From Exiguobacterium aurantiacum (GTDB taxonomy: Bacteria; Bacillota; Bacilli; Exiguobacteriales; Exiguobacteriaceae), in assembly GCF_001766415.1 (NCBI RefSeq), contig NZ_MKXO01000006.1, forward strand, positions 62,001 through 126,000: 64,000 nt of DNA. The letters are read 5' to 3'. The notes beneath the pieces are model-generated. The model saw only the letters and a list, made by a program, of their open reading frames with translations. It made no database searches and was not told the DNA's origin. A program made the position numbers and the translations under genes. The number at the start of each line of letters is the position of its first letter. The stretch's first letter is position 1. Shown here one piece after another: positions 25,523 to 34,153 of the stretch.

Positions 25523-26528
25523 CTTGGCGAAACGGGTCATCTTTCAGACGTTGAACGACAAGCGGAGCGTCGCCTTGATTTTGATTGCCCCGCTCCTCAT
25601 CCTCACACTCGTCTACTTCTTGCTCGGCGACTCGGATTACGTGCCGGTCGTCGTGCTCGACGAGGCCGCCCAGCAGCAGCTCGTCGACGCGTTCGAAGCC
25701 GAGACGCTCGACGTGCGACTCGATACGGTCGAGGAGCCGGTTGCTTACTTGGAAGACAATAAAGACGTCGATGCCGTCTTCGAAGCGGGACAAGCGGGTA
25801 CCGTGATCACGTTGCGCGAACCGTCGACGAAATCGTCGAAAGCGGTGCGCGAGATCCAAGCGGCGTTGTCGGCGCTCAATCCTGCGGCCGACATCGAGAT
25901 GAATTACGTATACGGAGAAGAAGGACAGTCGACGTTTGATTCGTTCGGCTACGTGTTCTTGTCACTGTTCTCATTCTTCTTCGTCTTCATCCTGTCGGCG
26001 ATGGCACTCGTCAAAGAGCGGAGCGGGGGCACGCTCGAACGGCTGCTCATGACACCGATCAAACGCGGGCAAGTCATTTTAGGGTATACGCTCGGCTATG
26101 GCGTCTTCGCGGTCGTGCAGTCCGTCCTCATCGTGCTCTACACGATTTACGTGCTCGGGCTGACGTCGCTCGGGAACATCGGTTGGGTATTTCTTGTGAT
26201 GATTTTAATGGCCGGGACGGCCGTTTTGTTCGGGGCGACGATTTCGGTGTTCGCCCGTTCGGAGCTCCAAGTCGTCCAAATGATCCCGTTCACGATCATC
26301 CCGCAAGTGTTCTTCTCAGGATTGATCCCGCTCGACTTGATTCCGTACGGGCTCGGCAATTTGAGCTACGCCATGCCGATCTTCTACGGGGCGACGGCGA
26401 TCAAAGAAGTGATGGTGTACGGGAGCGGTTTTGCCGGGGTCTGGGGGTATGTGCTCGGTTTGATCGTTTACGCAGGCGTGCTTTATTTATTGAATATGCG
26501 GGCGCTCGGGAAGTATCGTGGGCACTAA
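25515..26528 (+). CDS. ABC-2 exporter permease (YhgE/YhaP-type)
   Basis: A 337-residue protein: one N-terminal helix, an extracellular domain of about 130 residues, then five helices with LVKERSGGTLERLLMTPIKRGQVILGY, the ABC-2 signature before the second helix. ATG 25515 has GGAGG nine bases upstream. Together with the ATPase it should export a toxic compound that also inactivates the divergent TetR regulator. The cargo is unknown. Confidence 0.88.
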   Translation: MRNLAKRVIFQTLNDKRSVALILIAPLLILTLVYFLLGDSDYVPVVVLDEAAQQQLVDAFEAETLDVRLDTVEEPVAYLEDNKDVDAVFEAGQAGTVITLREPSTKSSKAVREIQAALSALNPAADIEMNYVYGEEGQSTFDSFGYVFLSLFSFFFVFILSAMALVKERSGGTLERLLMTPIKRGQVILGYTLGYGVFAVVQSVLIVLYTIYVLGLTSLGNIGWVFLVMILMAGTAVLFGATISVFARSELQVVQMIPFTIIPQVFFSGLIPLDLIPYGLGNLSYAMPIFYGATAIKEVMVYGSGFAGVWGYVLGLIVYAGVLYLLNMRALGKYRGH

Positions 26529-26562
26529 AAAAGGATTCGAGCGTGGGCTCGAATCCTTTTTA
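26527..26562. terminator. Bidirectional terminator
   Basis: A perfect stem, AAAAAGGATTCGAGC with GCTCGAATCCTTTTT and a four-base loop, lies between the convergent exporter and desaturase genes. Confidence 0.9.
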
Positions 26563-26565
26563 TGA

Positions 26566-28065
26566 TCAGTTTTTAACGCCGTCACGCTTCGCGATCTTGT
26601 CGCTCACTTGTTGACCGCTCAGTGTCACCATCGGCATGCCACCGCCAGGGTTCACGGTGCCGCCGACGAAATACAGGTTGTTGTACAGCTCGCTTTGCTT
26701 CTTATGCTTGAAGCCGCCGTTCCGTTTTTTATCCGCGACGGTGCCGTAAATCGCGCCCCGGTCCGATCCATACGTGCGTTCGATGTCATGAGGCGTCCAG
26801 ACGTCGCGCGTCACCGTATTGTCTCGTAACCCGTCCAAGCCCATGCGTTCGAGCTTATCGAGGACGCGTTCCTCAAACGCCGCATACTCTTCTGGTGTGA
26901 ACGGTTCGTCTTGGATGTACGGGATGTGCGGCAGGATTTTAATGTTCTCATGTCCTGCCGGCGCTTGTGTCGGGTCGGTCTTGTTGACGTTCACCAAGTA
27001 GATGGTCGGGTCGTCAGGTAGCTCGTGTTTCTCGAAGATCTTATCCATCTGTTCGTGCAAGTTCTCGGAGAAGAAGAAGTTGTGGTGGCCTAAGGCCGGA
27101 TACTCTTTTTTGACGCCGAGATGAATCACGAAGCCAGAACTCGCCGGTTCATACTTTTTCACGAGCTTGTCGACATAGTCTTCATCCGCATCGACCATCT
27201 TTTGATAGAACGGGATGACTTCCATGTTGGAGACGAAGTAATCGGCTGACCGGAGTCGGCCGTCCTCGAGTTCGATGGCGGTGATTTTCTCGTTGATCGT
27301 ATGGGCACGGACGACACCTTGCCCCGTATGGATTTGGACGCCGGTCTCCTCGGCGAGTTTCGTCAATCCTTCGGCCAATTTGTGCGTACCGCCTTCGACG
27401 TACCAGCAGCCTTGCGCGTACTGCATATAAATCATCATGTTGAGCACGGCCGGGGCACTGTAAGGAGACGAACCGACGTATTTGACGTAGTAGGAGAGCA
27501 TCGTCCGTAAATGCGGGTTGCTGATCCGTTTCGAGATCCCGTCGTACATCGTCGACGTCAAGTCAAATCCGAACAACGTCGAAAACAGGCCGGTCTTTGC
27601 CACCGCTTCTAGCGGCGATTCAAACCCTTCCTTCAAGTAACTCTTCTCGGTCGTATGGTAGATGCGCTCGGCATAGTCCAATAGTGCCCGATACTCTTCC
27701 ATGTCTTTATGTGACAGCGTCGGATTGGCGCGCTCCATCACGTCGAGGTCGTGATATAGATCCAATACCGTGCCGTCCGGGAAGAACGAGCGCCACTCGA
27801 GGTCGAGACGTTTGATCGGCACATAGTCTGCCATCCGCTTGCCGCTGCCCGCGAACAATTTTTCGAAGATGTACGGCATCGTTAAAATCGACGGACCGAG
27901 GTCGAAGCCGAACCCGTTTTGCTCGAGCCGGTTCACTTTGCCGCCGATATGGCCGTTCTTTTCATATAAGGAAACCTCATACCCTTGTTGAGCGAGAGAA
28001 ATGGCCGCTGACAAGCCGCCAAGTCCTCCCCCGATCACAATCACAGACTTGTTCACGTTGTTCAT
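26566..28065 (-). CDS. Phytoene desaturase (CrtI/CrtN) family oxidoreductase
   Basis: A 499-residue flavoprotein with an N-terminal FAD-binding motif (VIVIGGGLGGLSAAISLAQ) and the C-terminal family signature YFVGGTVNPGGGMPMVTLSG. In Bacilli such enzymes make yellow-orange C30 carotenoids (CrtN desaturase, CrtP oxidase), consistent with pigmented relatives; which step is catalysed is not clear. ATG 28065 with AAGGAAGG upstream is preferred over a TTG 39 bases earlier. No other carotenoid gene is adjacent. Confidence 0.82.
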   Translation of the reverse strand: MNNVNKSVIVIGGGLGGLSAAISLAQQGYEVSLYEKNGHIGGKVNRLEQNGFGFDLGPSILTMPYIFEKLFAGSGKRMADYVPIKRLDLEWRSFFPDGTVLDLYHDLDVMERANPTLSHKDMEEYRALLDYAERIYHTTEKSYLKEGFESPLEAVAKTGLFSTLFGFDLTSTMYDGISKRISNPHLRTMLSYYVKYVGSSPYSAPAVLNMMIYMQYAQGCWYVEGGTHKLAEGLTKLAEETGVQIHTGQGVVRAHTINEKITAIELEDGRLRSADYFVSNMEVIPFYQKMVDADEDYVDKLVKKYEPASSGFVIHLGVKKEYPALGHHNFFFSENLHEQMDKIFEKHELPDDPTIYLVNVNKTDPTQAPAGHENIKILPHIPYIQDEPFTPEEYAAFEERVLDKLERMGLDGLRDNTVTRDVWTPHDIERTYGSDRGAIYGTVADKKRNGGFKHKKQSELYNNLYFVGGTVNPGGGMPMVTLSGQQVSDKIAKRDGVKN

Positions 28066-28246
28066 ATACCGTGTCGCCTTCCTTCCAACATCTATTTTTT
28101 TCAAAAGCCGTTAGTTGTTAAGTACTTTGCCGTCGGAGTGCTGATTCCCTGCATAGAGCTTAGGGTGAATGTGCAATCCGAACAGCCTCATAGGAATCTT
28201 GGTGTCTAGTGATGTATTTAGCACTTATCTGTTGATTTGAAACGGT

Positions 28247-28873
28247 TTATATAGATATGGATGTGTCTGACGAATGAGCCATGTTTTTGCCGACGTATTG
28301 GATTACGGCGGATTGGCCGTTATGAAGCATCCCTTCATTGCGCTCGACGGTCCCTTCGAACAAGAAAACCGTCTCAACTGAATCCGTTAGTACGGCGAAA
28401 TCGGTTGAAGTATACAGCAGTTCCTTCTGTTTAGGTCCGCCCGTCCCATAAGCGAGTTGCTCTTCACTATACACTTCTGTCACGAAGTAGCCTCCTGGCT
28501 TCAATGCCCGCGTGATCCCGGTAAAGACGGCCGTTTTCACTTCTTTCGGGAAATGACCGTATATACATAAAACGGCATCGTAAGCCTGTTCAGGCCAGTT
28601 CGCTTCAGCCAAATCGACGAGACGGGTCTGCAGCGTCACGCCGCGACGTTCGGCCAACCGTGTGGCTTTGTCTAACCCGACTTGCGAATAGTCCCACATT
28701 TCGACGTGGAGTCCTTGCTCCGCGAGCCAAACGGCATTTCTGCCTTCTCCTTCGGCGATCGCGAGAACGGTCATTCCTTTTTTGAACAAGTGCGCTTGTT
28801 GCTTCACGAACTCATTTGGTTCTTCTCCATAGACATACTCATCTGTATCAAAACGTTGATCCCAAGTTGACAT
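28247..28873 (-). CDS. Class I SAM-dependent methyltransferase
   Basis: A 208-residue soluble protein of the TehB-like group. Motif I is VLAIAEGEGRNAVWLAEQG (about residues 36-54), the acidic residue of motif II is in VEMWDYS, and DAVLCIYGHFP and LKPGGYFVTEVYS follow. The substrate is not predictable; relatives act on tellurite, thiols or small metabolites. It stands alone, with gaps of about 180 bp on one side and 100 bp on the other. Confidence 0.8.
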   Translation of the reverse strand: MSTWDQRFDTDEYVYGEEPNEFVKQQAHLFKKGMTVLAIAEGEGRNAVWLAEQGLHVEMWDYSQVGLDKATRLAERRGVTLQTRLVDLAEANWPEQAYDAVLCIYGHFPKEVKTAVFTGITRALKPGGYFVTEVYSEEQLAYGTGGPKQKELLYTSTDFAVLTDSVETVFLFEGTVERNEGMLHNGQSAVIQYVGKNMAHSSDTSISI

Positions 28874-28940
28874 GTGATGTTCCTCCTTATCGACGGTCGA
28901 GCCGGCATGCGATCTCGTCTCTTCATTTTACTCGATGAAC

Positions 28941-28974
28941 AAAAAAAGCATCCGAGCAGATGCTCTGAATGCTT
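28941..28974 (-). terminator. Terminator downstream of the 25-residue ORF
   Basis: Read on the minus strand, AGCATTC pairs with GATGCT around an inner GAGC-ATCT-GCTC stem, then seven T follow. The only coding sequence directly upstream is the small ORF at 28976-29053. Confidence 0.6.
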
Positions 28975-28975
28975 G

Positions 28976-29053
28976 TTAGCGTTTAAGTAGCAAGACGACG
29001 CCCGTTACGAGAAGCGTGAGTCCGCTGAATAACCGTACTTGATTGCAAGTCAC
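28976..29053 (-). CDS. 25-residue membrane peptide (possible)
   Basis: GTG-started: MTCNQVRLFSG then LTLLVTGVVLLLKR. One helix and a Lys-Arg end resemble the short holin-like or type I toxin-like peptides of Firmicutes. AGGGGTGA precedes it, and its own terminator follows. It could equally be part of an RNA gene. Function not shown. Confidence 0.4.
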   Translation of the reverse strand: MTCNQVRLFSGLTLLVTGVVLLLKR

Positions 29054-29086
29054 TATCGTTCACCCCTATAAGTCATGATCATTCGT

Positions 29087-29704
29087 TCATTTTTTGGCGA
29101 CCCGGATTTGGGTCCGTCCCATCTCTTTATAGATAGAGAGAATCTCGGTGCCGTAGTTGCCTTTTGGCTGCATCGCCCATTTGCGATGCAAGGCCGGCCA
29201 TGTCGTCGCAGAGCCTCGCTTCACATAATGGAAGCGCGGGTCGACGCGGGTCGAGTTTAACGCTTCTTTAGAAGCATATGCTTTCAAATGTTGAATCTGT
29301 GCCGTCACGCCTTGGTGCGGGGAGCGGAAGTAATGGCCTTTGACCCCTTTGCCGACTGTACCGATCCCTGAGTAATTGTGCTGCTTCGGGAGGACATCCC
29401 CGCCGTAGCGGAAGTAACCTGTCTCTTTCAATGCTTGGGCAAAGGCGACGTCCCCGCGGACGCCTTCTTTTGCGCCGATGATGACGAACAGTTTGGCGAG
29501 CTCTTCGACTGTCACGCCATGAAGGCGGACGGTTCTAGGATTTTTCGCTTTCACGTAGTCTGCCATCTGTTGAGGAGTTAAAGTCGATGCTCCCATAATA
29601 GCACGATTCTCTTTCTTTGGCGCGGCTTCGGCCGATGTTTCGAAGGTGAAGCATGAAGTTAAAATCAAGATCATAGCTAAGCCAAAAGCGAGCACTTTTT
29701 TCAT
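29087..29704 (-). CDS. Secreted glucosaminidase-domain peptidoglycan hydrolase
   Basis: A 205-residue protein with a signal peptide (KKVLAFGLAMILILTS, then a TSAEAA cleavage region) and a GH73-type glucosaminidase domain: GVRGDVAFAQALKETGYF contains the catalytic glutamate pattern, followed by HNYSGIGTVG and SPHQGVTAQIQHLKAYAS. It should cleave cell-wall glycan outside the cell, in growth or lysis. ATG 29704 has GGAGG eight bases upstream; the neighbouring TTG is less likely. Confidence 0.85.
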   Translation of the reverse strand: MKKVLAFGLAMILILTSCFTFETSAEAAPKKENRAIMGASTLTPQQMADYVKAKNPRTVRLHGVTVEELAKLFVIIGAKEGVRGDVAFAQALKETGYFRYGGDVLPKQHNYSGIGTVGKGVKGHYFRSPHQGVTAQIQHLKAYASKEALNSTRVDPRFHYVKRGSATTWPALHRKWAMQPKGNYGTEILSIYKEMGRTQIRVAKK

Positions 29705-29837
29705 CAAGACATCCTCCGATTCGATTGAATAAACTATACAGATAATACCATATTATTCAGAGTCACAATCATTAATTTTAGCTAAAAAGGGAACATAATC
29801 CAAATTTGCGTCGTAGATTAGAATTGAGGTGAGGGGA

Positions 29838-30287
29838 ATGGATAAACAAGCATGTGCCATAGCGCTAAAACGGCATCAACAGAAACGAAATCGTTCTCAA
29901 ATTAGTCTCGCTCTATTACTCGTTTTGACGTTTATACTCGCATATCAAATCGGACAGTTTTATATCGGGCTCGGAATTGGGGTTATCTTGTCTATCGTTG
30001 TGACGGGAGGGCTCCATTATAAGGAGAGTCAGTTCGCGCGGAGTATGGCGCCTGAGGTGAACGTCAAGCGATTGATTGGTCGTCAGTACATATGGACATT
30101 TTTGTTCATGGTGTTACCAAGTTTGATTTTATTTGTCATGGTTCTATTAGGTCGCCCACTCCTAGGCTTATTTTTTATAGTTGCAGTCGCAGGTCAGTAT
30201 GTGGTGCAGTGGTATTATGAGCAACAAATTCGGTTGCTTGACCCGGAGCAACCGAGACGGGCAGATGTTCGAGAACAATCGATTTAG
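29838..30287 (+). CDS. Four-helix membrane protein, distant family member F
   Basis: A 149-residue protein with two helix pairs around a charged middle loop and the tail IRLLDPEQPRRADVREQ, which recalls the IDPEHVT tails of the other copies. The central LTFN motif is lost, so membership is tentative. ATG 29838 follows AGGTGAGGGG. The next gene begins 14 bases later and is probably co-transcribed. Confidence 0.6.
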   Translation: MDKQACAIALKRHQQKRNRSQISLALLLVLTFILAYQIGQFYIGLGIGVILSIVVTGGLHYKESQFARSMAPEVNVKRLIGRQYIWTFLFMVLPSLILFVMVLLGRPLLGLFFIVAVAGQYVVQWYYEQQIRLLDPEQPRRADVREQSI

Positions 30288-30301
30288 AGAGGCGGTACCA
30301 C

Positions 30302-30946
30302 ATGTTTACAGCATATCAATTCCAGATTAAATTGCTGGGGAGTCCGACCCCTGTATGGCGCCGGTTCATCATCCCGGCGGAGACGAATTTCAAACGGCTT
30401 CATGACGCGATTCAACTCGTCATGTGGTGGGAAGATTCACATTTGGCAAAATTCGAGGACGATTTACGTAACCCGACGTTCCGCTTCGTGTTAAATCCTG
30501 AAGAAGTGTATGAACACAAAGATCGTCTCGCGTATTTAAAGGCTCAGTCAAAGCTGAGCGAATTTGAAACGAACCTATTGGAACGGTTCAAGCAAGTAAC
30601 GGTCCGGGACATGAAAAACGTGAAGCTCCCGAGTATCATCGAGTCCCATCAAACACTCTACTACACGTACGACTATGGGGACGATTGGCAACATGAACTG
30701 ATTCTGGAGAAAGTCATCGCCGATTATCCGCACCCGCATCCGATGGTGACGGAGTGGGAGGGCGAGACGCCGTTCGAGGATATCGGTGGCATGGCTGGAA
30801 ACATACACCTGCAAGAGATTTTAAATGATCCGAACCATCCGCAACATGAAGAAATGATTGAGTTAGGAAAAGAAGTTGAGCCGTATGAAGTCGATCGCAT
30901 CAACTTTTTGTTGAAAGAGTATGTGACGGTGAAGCGAGTGAAATGA
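30302..30946 (+). CDS. Plasmid pRiA4b ORF-3-like protein
   Basis: A 214-residue soluble protein. The start FQIKLLGSPTPVWRRFIIPAETNF, the middle YTYDYGDDWQHELILEKV and a C-terminal NDPNHPQHEEM are hallmarks of the pRiA4b ORF-3 family, which has no known biochemical function. AGAGGCGG precedes the ATG. It ends at a good terminator immediately before the CRISPR-Cas operon. Confidence 0.85.
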   Translation: MFTAYQFQIKLLGSPTPVWRRFIIPAETNFKRLHDAIQLVMWWEDSHLAKFEDDLRNPTFRFVLNPEEVYEHKDRLAYLKAQSKLSEFETNLLERFKQVTVRDMKNVKLPSIIESHQTLYYTYDYGDDWQHELILEKVIADYPHPHPMVTEWEGETPFEDIGGMAGNIHLQEILNDPNHPQHEEMIELGKEVEPYEVDRINFLLKEYVTVKRVK

Positions 30947-30948
30947 TT

Positions 30949-30975
30949 TAAAGCGGCGAAAGTCGCTTTTTTTGT
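30949..30975 (+). terminator. Intrinsic terminator before the cas operon
   Basis: GCGGC and GTCGC form a stem around a GAAA loop, extended by AAA/TTT pairing and followed by seven T. Confidence 0.85.
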
Positions 30976-31084
30976 TTGTACCTTAAAAGAAAAAGTAACC
31001 ACCTAAAGTAAAATAATGTAATAAAATGAAGGTGCGTATACCGGCTTTATGGAATATTTTTAGTGCTGAAGAAAGGATGAGGTT

Positions 31085-33427
31085 ATGGAGTTTATTGCTC
31101 ATGTTCGTATAGAAGATGGAGAGATTCAGTCAGTTCGTCAGCATTTGCTCGATGCAAAATGTTTAGCTGAGCAATGGGGAGATCCACTTGGACTCTCGAA
31201 AGTGTGTGGTCTTGCGGCGTTACTTCATGATATGGGGAAATACAGCGACACATTTCAAGATTACATACGCCGAGCTGTGTCGGGTGAGAAGGTGAGGCGT
31301 GGAGAAGTAGACCATGCTACGGCCGGTGGTCGCTTATTATTCGACAAGTTAAAAGGGAAGTCACCAAATCAACTATTAGGTGAGATTGTAAGCAATGCGA
31401 TCATCTCTCATCACGGAAATCTTCATGATTACGTCCAGGGTGAGGACTCGCCTTTTCTTCAACGAGTAGAAGTGAAAACACTCGAAGAGTATGAGGTTTG
31501 TAAACATCGATTCTTTGACGAAGTTATCTCAGAAACTGACTTCAATGACTACGTTGAAGTTGCCAATCAACAATTATGGAACTATTTGAAACGGATCGGT
31601 GCTACAGTACCAAATTCCTCATTTCTTACAAAATTAGTCTTTAGTATTTTGATTGACGCCGATCGAACGAATACAAGACAGTTCGAGGAAAATAAAATCG
31701 ATTCGGGCCTCATAGATAATCTGTTTCTCTACAAAGAGCGCTTAGAGCAACATATAACAGGATTGAGTACCTCGTCAAAAGTTTCTCCGATTAACGCGTT
31801 GCGACAGAAAATGTCAGAGCAAGTAATGCAACATGCTAAGCAACCAAGTGGGATTTATACGCTCTCGATTCCGACAGGGGGAGGGAAAACGCTAGCGAGT
31901 CTTCGGTATGCCCTTCACCATGCTGTTCATTATCATAAACGACGAGTTATTTACGTCGTCCCGTTCACGACAATTATCGAACAGAACGCTCAGGTCGCGC
32001 GATCGGTTTTAAAAACTGAAGAAATCGTCGAGCACCACTCGAACGTCGTTCAGTTAGATGACGCTTCGGAAGATGAGATGAATCTACAGGCGAAATTGAA
32101 TTTAGCAAAAGACAACTGGGACGCCCCGATTATCTTTACGACAATGGTTCAATACTTGAACACGTTTTACGCCAAAGGAAATCGTAACACGCGTCGTCTT
32201 CATCATTTAAGTGAAGCAATCGTGATTTTCGATGAAGTGCAAAAAGTTCCGACCAAATGCGTATCGCTATTTAATGAATCGCTGAACTTCTTGAAAAATG
32301 GACTAAGTTCGAGTGTGATTTTATGTACGGCAACGCAACCGGCACTGGATTTTGTGAAACATCGGTTAACAAGTGATGGAGAAATGATTCATGATTTGCC
32401 GACGGTGATTGAAGCGTTCAAACGAACAGAGATTGAAGTTGTTTCAGACGACTTTGATACGGATCGGCTCGGTTCATTCGTGCAAGACAAGGCCGCCGCC
32501 AATCAAAGCGTTCTCATCATTTTAAATACAAAAACGGTTGTCCGTAAGCTTTATGAGTCATTGAAACAATCGTTTTCTGAAGACGAAGTGTATCACTTGA
32601 GCACATCGATGTGTGCCGCTCACCGAAAGTGCATTTTGAAAGAAATCAATGGCCGACTCGATCAGGGCAAGCGAGTGATTTGTATTAGCACCCAGCTGAT
32701 TGAAGCAGGAGTTGACGTTAGTTTTCAGTGTGTCATTCGTTCGTTCGCAGGACTTGATTCAATCGCGCAGGCGGCCGGACGTTGTAATCGACATGGTGAA
32801 GTAGAAAGGCAAACGGTCTACTTGATCAATCACATTGAGGAAAATGTCTCTAAATTAACGGATATCGCAAAAGGACAGGAAATTGTAAAGCGGCTTGTTG
32901 TCGATCTAGAGCGAGATCCAAACGCTTATGGTGGAGAGTTACTATCCCCGCTTGCGATGAAGCGATATTTTCAAGAATTTTATCAGCTCCGTGAAGTTGA
33001 TTTAGATTACCCAGTAAAAGGTTCGGCTGAAACGCTTGCGCCTATGCTATTCAAAGGAAATGCGAATCAACATCAAGTGAGTGACACGCCACTACTATTG
33101 GTCGCTCGTCATCGAACCGTGGCTGACAACTTTCACGTGATTGAGCAACTGACAGATGACGTACTCGTACCTTATGGAGACAAAGGAAAAGAGTTGATTG
33201 CACTGTTGAATGGTGACGTCAACTGGGATGATGCGCGGAAGTGGTTAAAAGAGTCTCAACAATACACAATCAGCATTTATAACCATGAAAGACAAATACT
33301 TGAACGGAGTGGAGGACTTGTTTCTCTACTTGAAGGAAGATTGCTCGTGCTCCAACCATCGGCATACGATGAACAGTACGGTTTAAATCTTTCGCAAGAT
33401 TCTGAGATGCAAGGTCTATTTATGTGA
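31085..33427 (+). CDS. cas3: Cas3 nuclease-helicase, type I-C
   Basis: A 780-residue effector that unwinds and degrades DNA marked by Cascade. The N-terminal HD nuclease domain has LLHDMGKYSDTF with H48 and D49 and the later SHHG. The SF2 helicase follows: Walker A PTGGGKT (K268), DEVQ box in IVIFDEVQKVP, CTATQPAL, and motif VI QAAGRCNRHG. ATG 31085 follows AAGGATGAGG. First gene of a complete seven-gene operon; 138 bp upstream hold its promoter, with no clear consensus boxes. Confidence 0.95.
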   Translation: MEFIAHVRIEDGEIQSVRQHLLDAKCLAEQWGDPLGLSKVCGLAALLHDMGKYSDTFQDYIRRAVSGEKVRRGEVDHATAGGRLLFDKLKGKSPNQLLGEIVSNAIISHHGNLHDYVQGEDSPFLQRVEVKTLEEYEVCKHRFFDEVISETDFNDYVEVANQQLWNYLKRIGATVPNSSFLTKLVFSILIDADRTNTRQFEENKIDSGLIDNLFLYKERLEQHITGLSTSSKVSPINALRQKMSEQVMQHAKQPSGIYTLSIPTGGGKTLASLRYALHHAVHYHKRRVIYVVPFTTIIEQNAQVARSVLKTEEIVEHHSNVVQLDDASEDEMNLQAKLNLAKDNWDAPIIFTTMVQYLNTFYAKGNRNTRRLHHLSEAIVIFDEVQKVPTKCVSLFNESLNFLKNGLSSSVILCTATQPALDFVKHRLTSDGEMIHDLPTVIEAFKRTEIEVVSDDFDTDRLGSFVQDKAAANQSVLIILNTKTVVRKLYESLKQSFSEDEVYHLSTSMCAAHRKCILKEINGRLDQGKRVICISTQLIEAGVDVSFQCVIRSFAGLDSIAQAAGRCNRHGEVERQTVYLINHIEENVSKLTDIAKGQEIVKRLVVDLERDPNAYGGELLSPLAMKRYFQEFYQLREVDLDYPVKGSAETLAPMLFKGNANQHQVSDTPLLLVARHRTVADNFHVIEQLTDDVLVPYGDKGKELIALLNGDVNWDDARKWLKESQQYTISIYNHERQILERSGGLVSLLEGRLLVLQPSAYDEQYGLNLSQDSEMQGLFM

Positions 33428-33442
33428 TGAAAGGAGAGTATT

Positions 33443-34141
33443 ATGCGAAATTCGATTGAGTTTAAAGTTTACGGAAATTATGCCTTGTTTACGGATCCAC
33501 TGACTAAACTGGGCGGAGAGAAAATGTCGTATCAAATTCCGACGTATCAAGCTATCAAAGGAATTGTCGAATCGATTTATTGGAAACCGACAATTGTCAT
33601 GGTCGTCGATGCGATTCGAATCATGAATCCGATCAAGATGGAATCGAAAGGGATGCGTCCAATTGAGTACGGCGGTGGGAACTCTTTAGCACACTACACG
33701 TACTTGCGCGATGTGTGCTATCACGTTCGAGCTCATTTTGAGTTTAATTCACATCGCCCGGACTTGGCGTTTGATCGAAATGAAGGAAAACACTATGCCA
33801 TTTTAAAACGCTCGCTTGAAGCCGGGGGTCGTAGAGACATCTTCCTCGGGGCGAGAGAGTGTCAAGCCTACGTGGAACCCATCGAGTTTGATGAAGGAGA
33901 AGGCTTCTATGACGGAGTTGATCTTCACTTTGGGACAATGGTGCATGGCTTCAATTATCCAGATGAGACGGGTGTCGATGAACTTGCCGTTCGCTTGTGG
34001 CAACCAGTGATGAAAGACGGGGTGATCACATTCACAAGACCAGAAGACTGTTCACTCGTCCAACCAATTAAAAAAATGCAGGCGAAAACATTTATAGAAG
34101 AGGATATTGAGTCAGCTGAGTTGTTGTATGAACAACTATAG
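33443..34141 (+). CDS. cas5: Cas5c pre-crRNA endonuclease and Cascade subunit
   Basis: A 232-residue RAMP protein. In type I-C systems, which lack Cas6, Cas5 cuts the repeat RNA and caps the crRNA 5' handle. Starts [20 protein letters not shown], characteristic of Cas5d/c, with [19 protein letters not shown]. No separate cas6 gene is present, consistent with the assignment. It lies 15 bases after cas3 with AAAGGAG upstream. Confidence 0.93.
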   Translation: MRNSIEFKVYGNYALFTDPLTKLGGEKMSYQIPTYQAIKGIVESIYWKPTIVMVVDAIRIMNPIKMESKGMRPIEYGGGNSLAHYTYLRDVCYHVRAHFEFNSHRPDLAFDRNEGKHYAILKRSLEAGGRRDIFLGARECQAYVEPIEFDEGEGFYDGVDLHFGTMVHGFNYPDETGVDELAVRLWQPVMKDGVITFTRPEDCSLVQPIKKMQAKTFIEEDIESAELLYEQL

Positions 34142-34153
34142 GAGGGTGAATGT

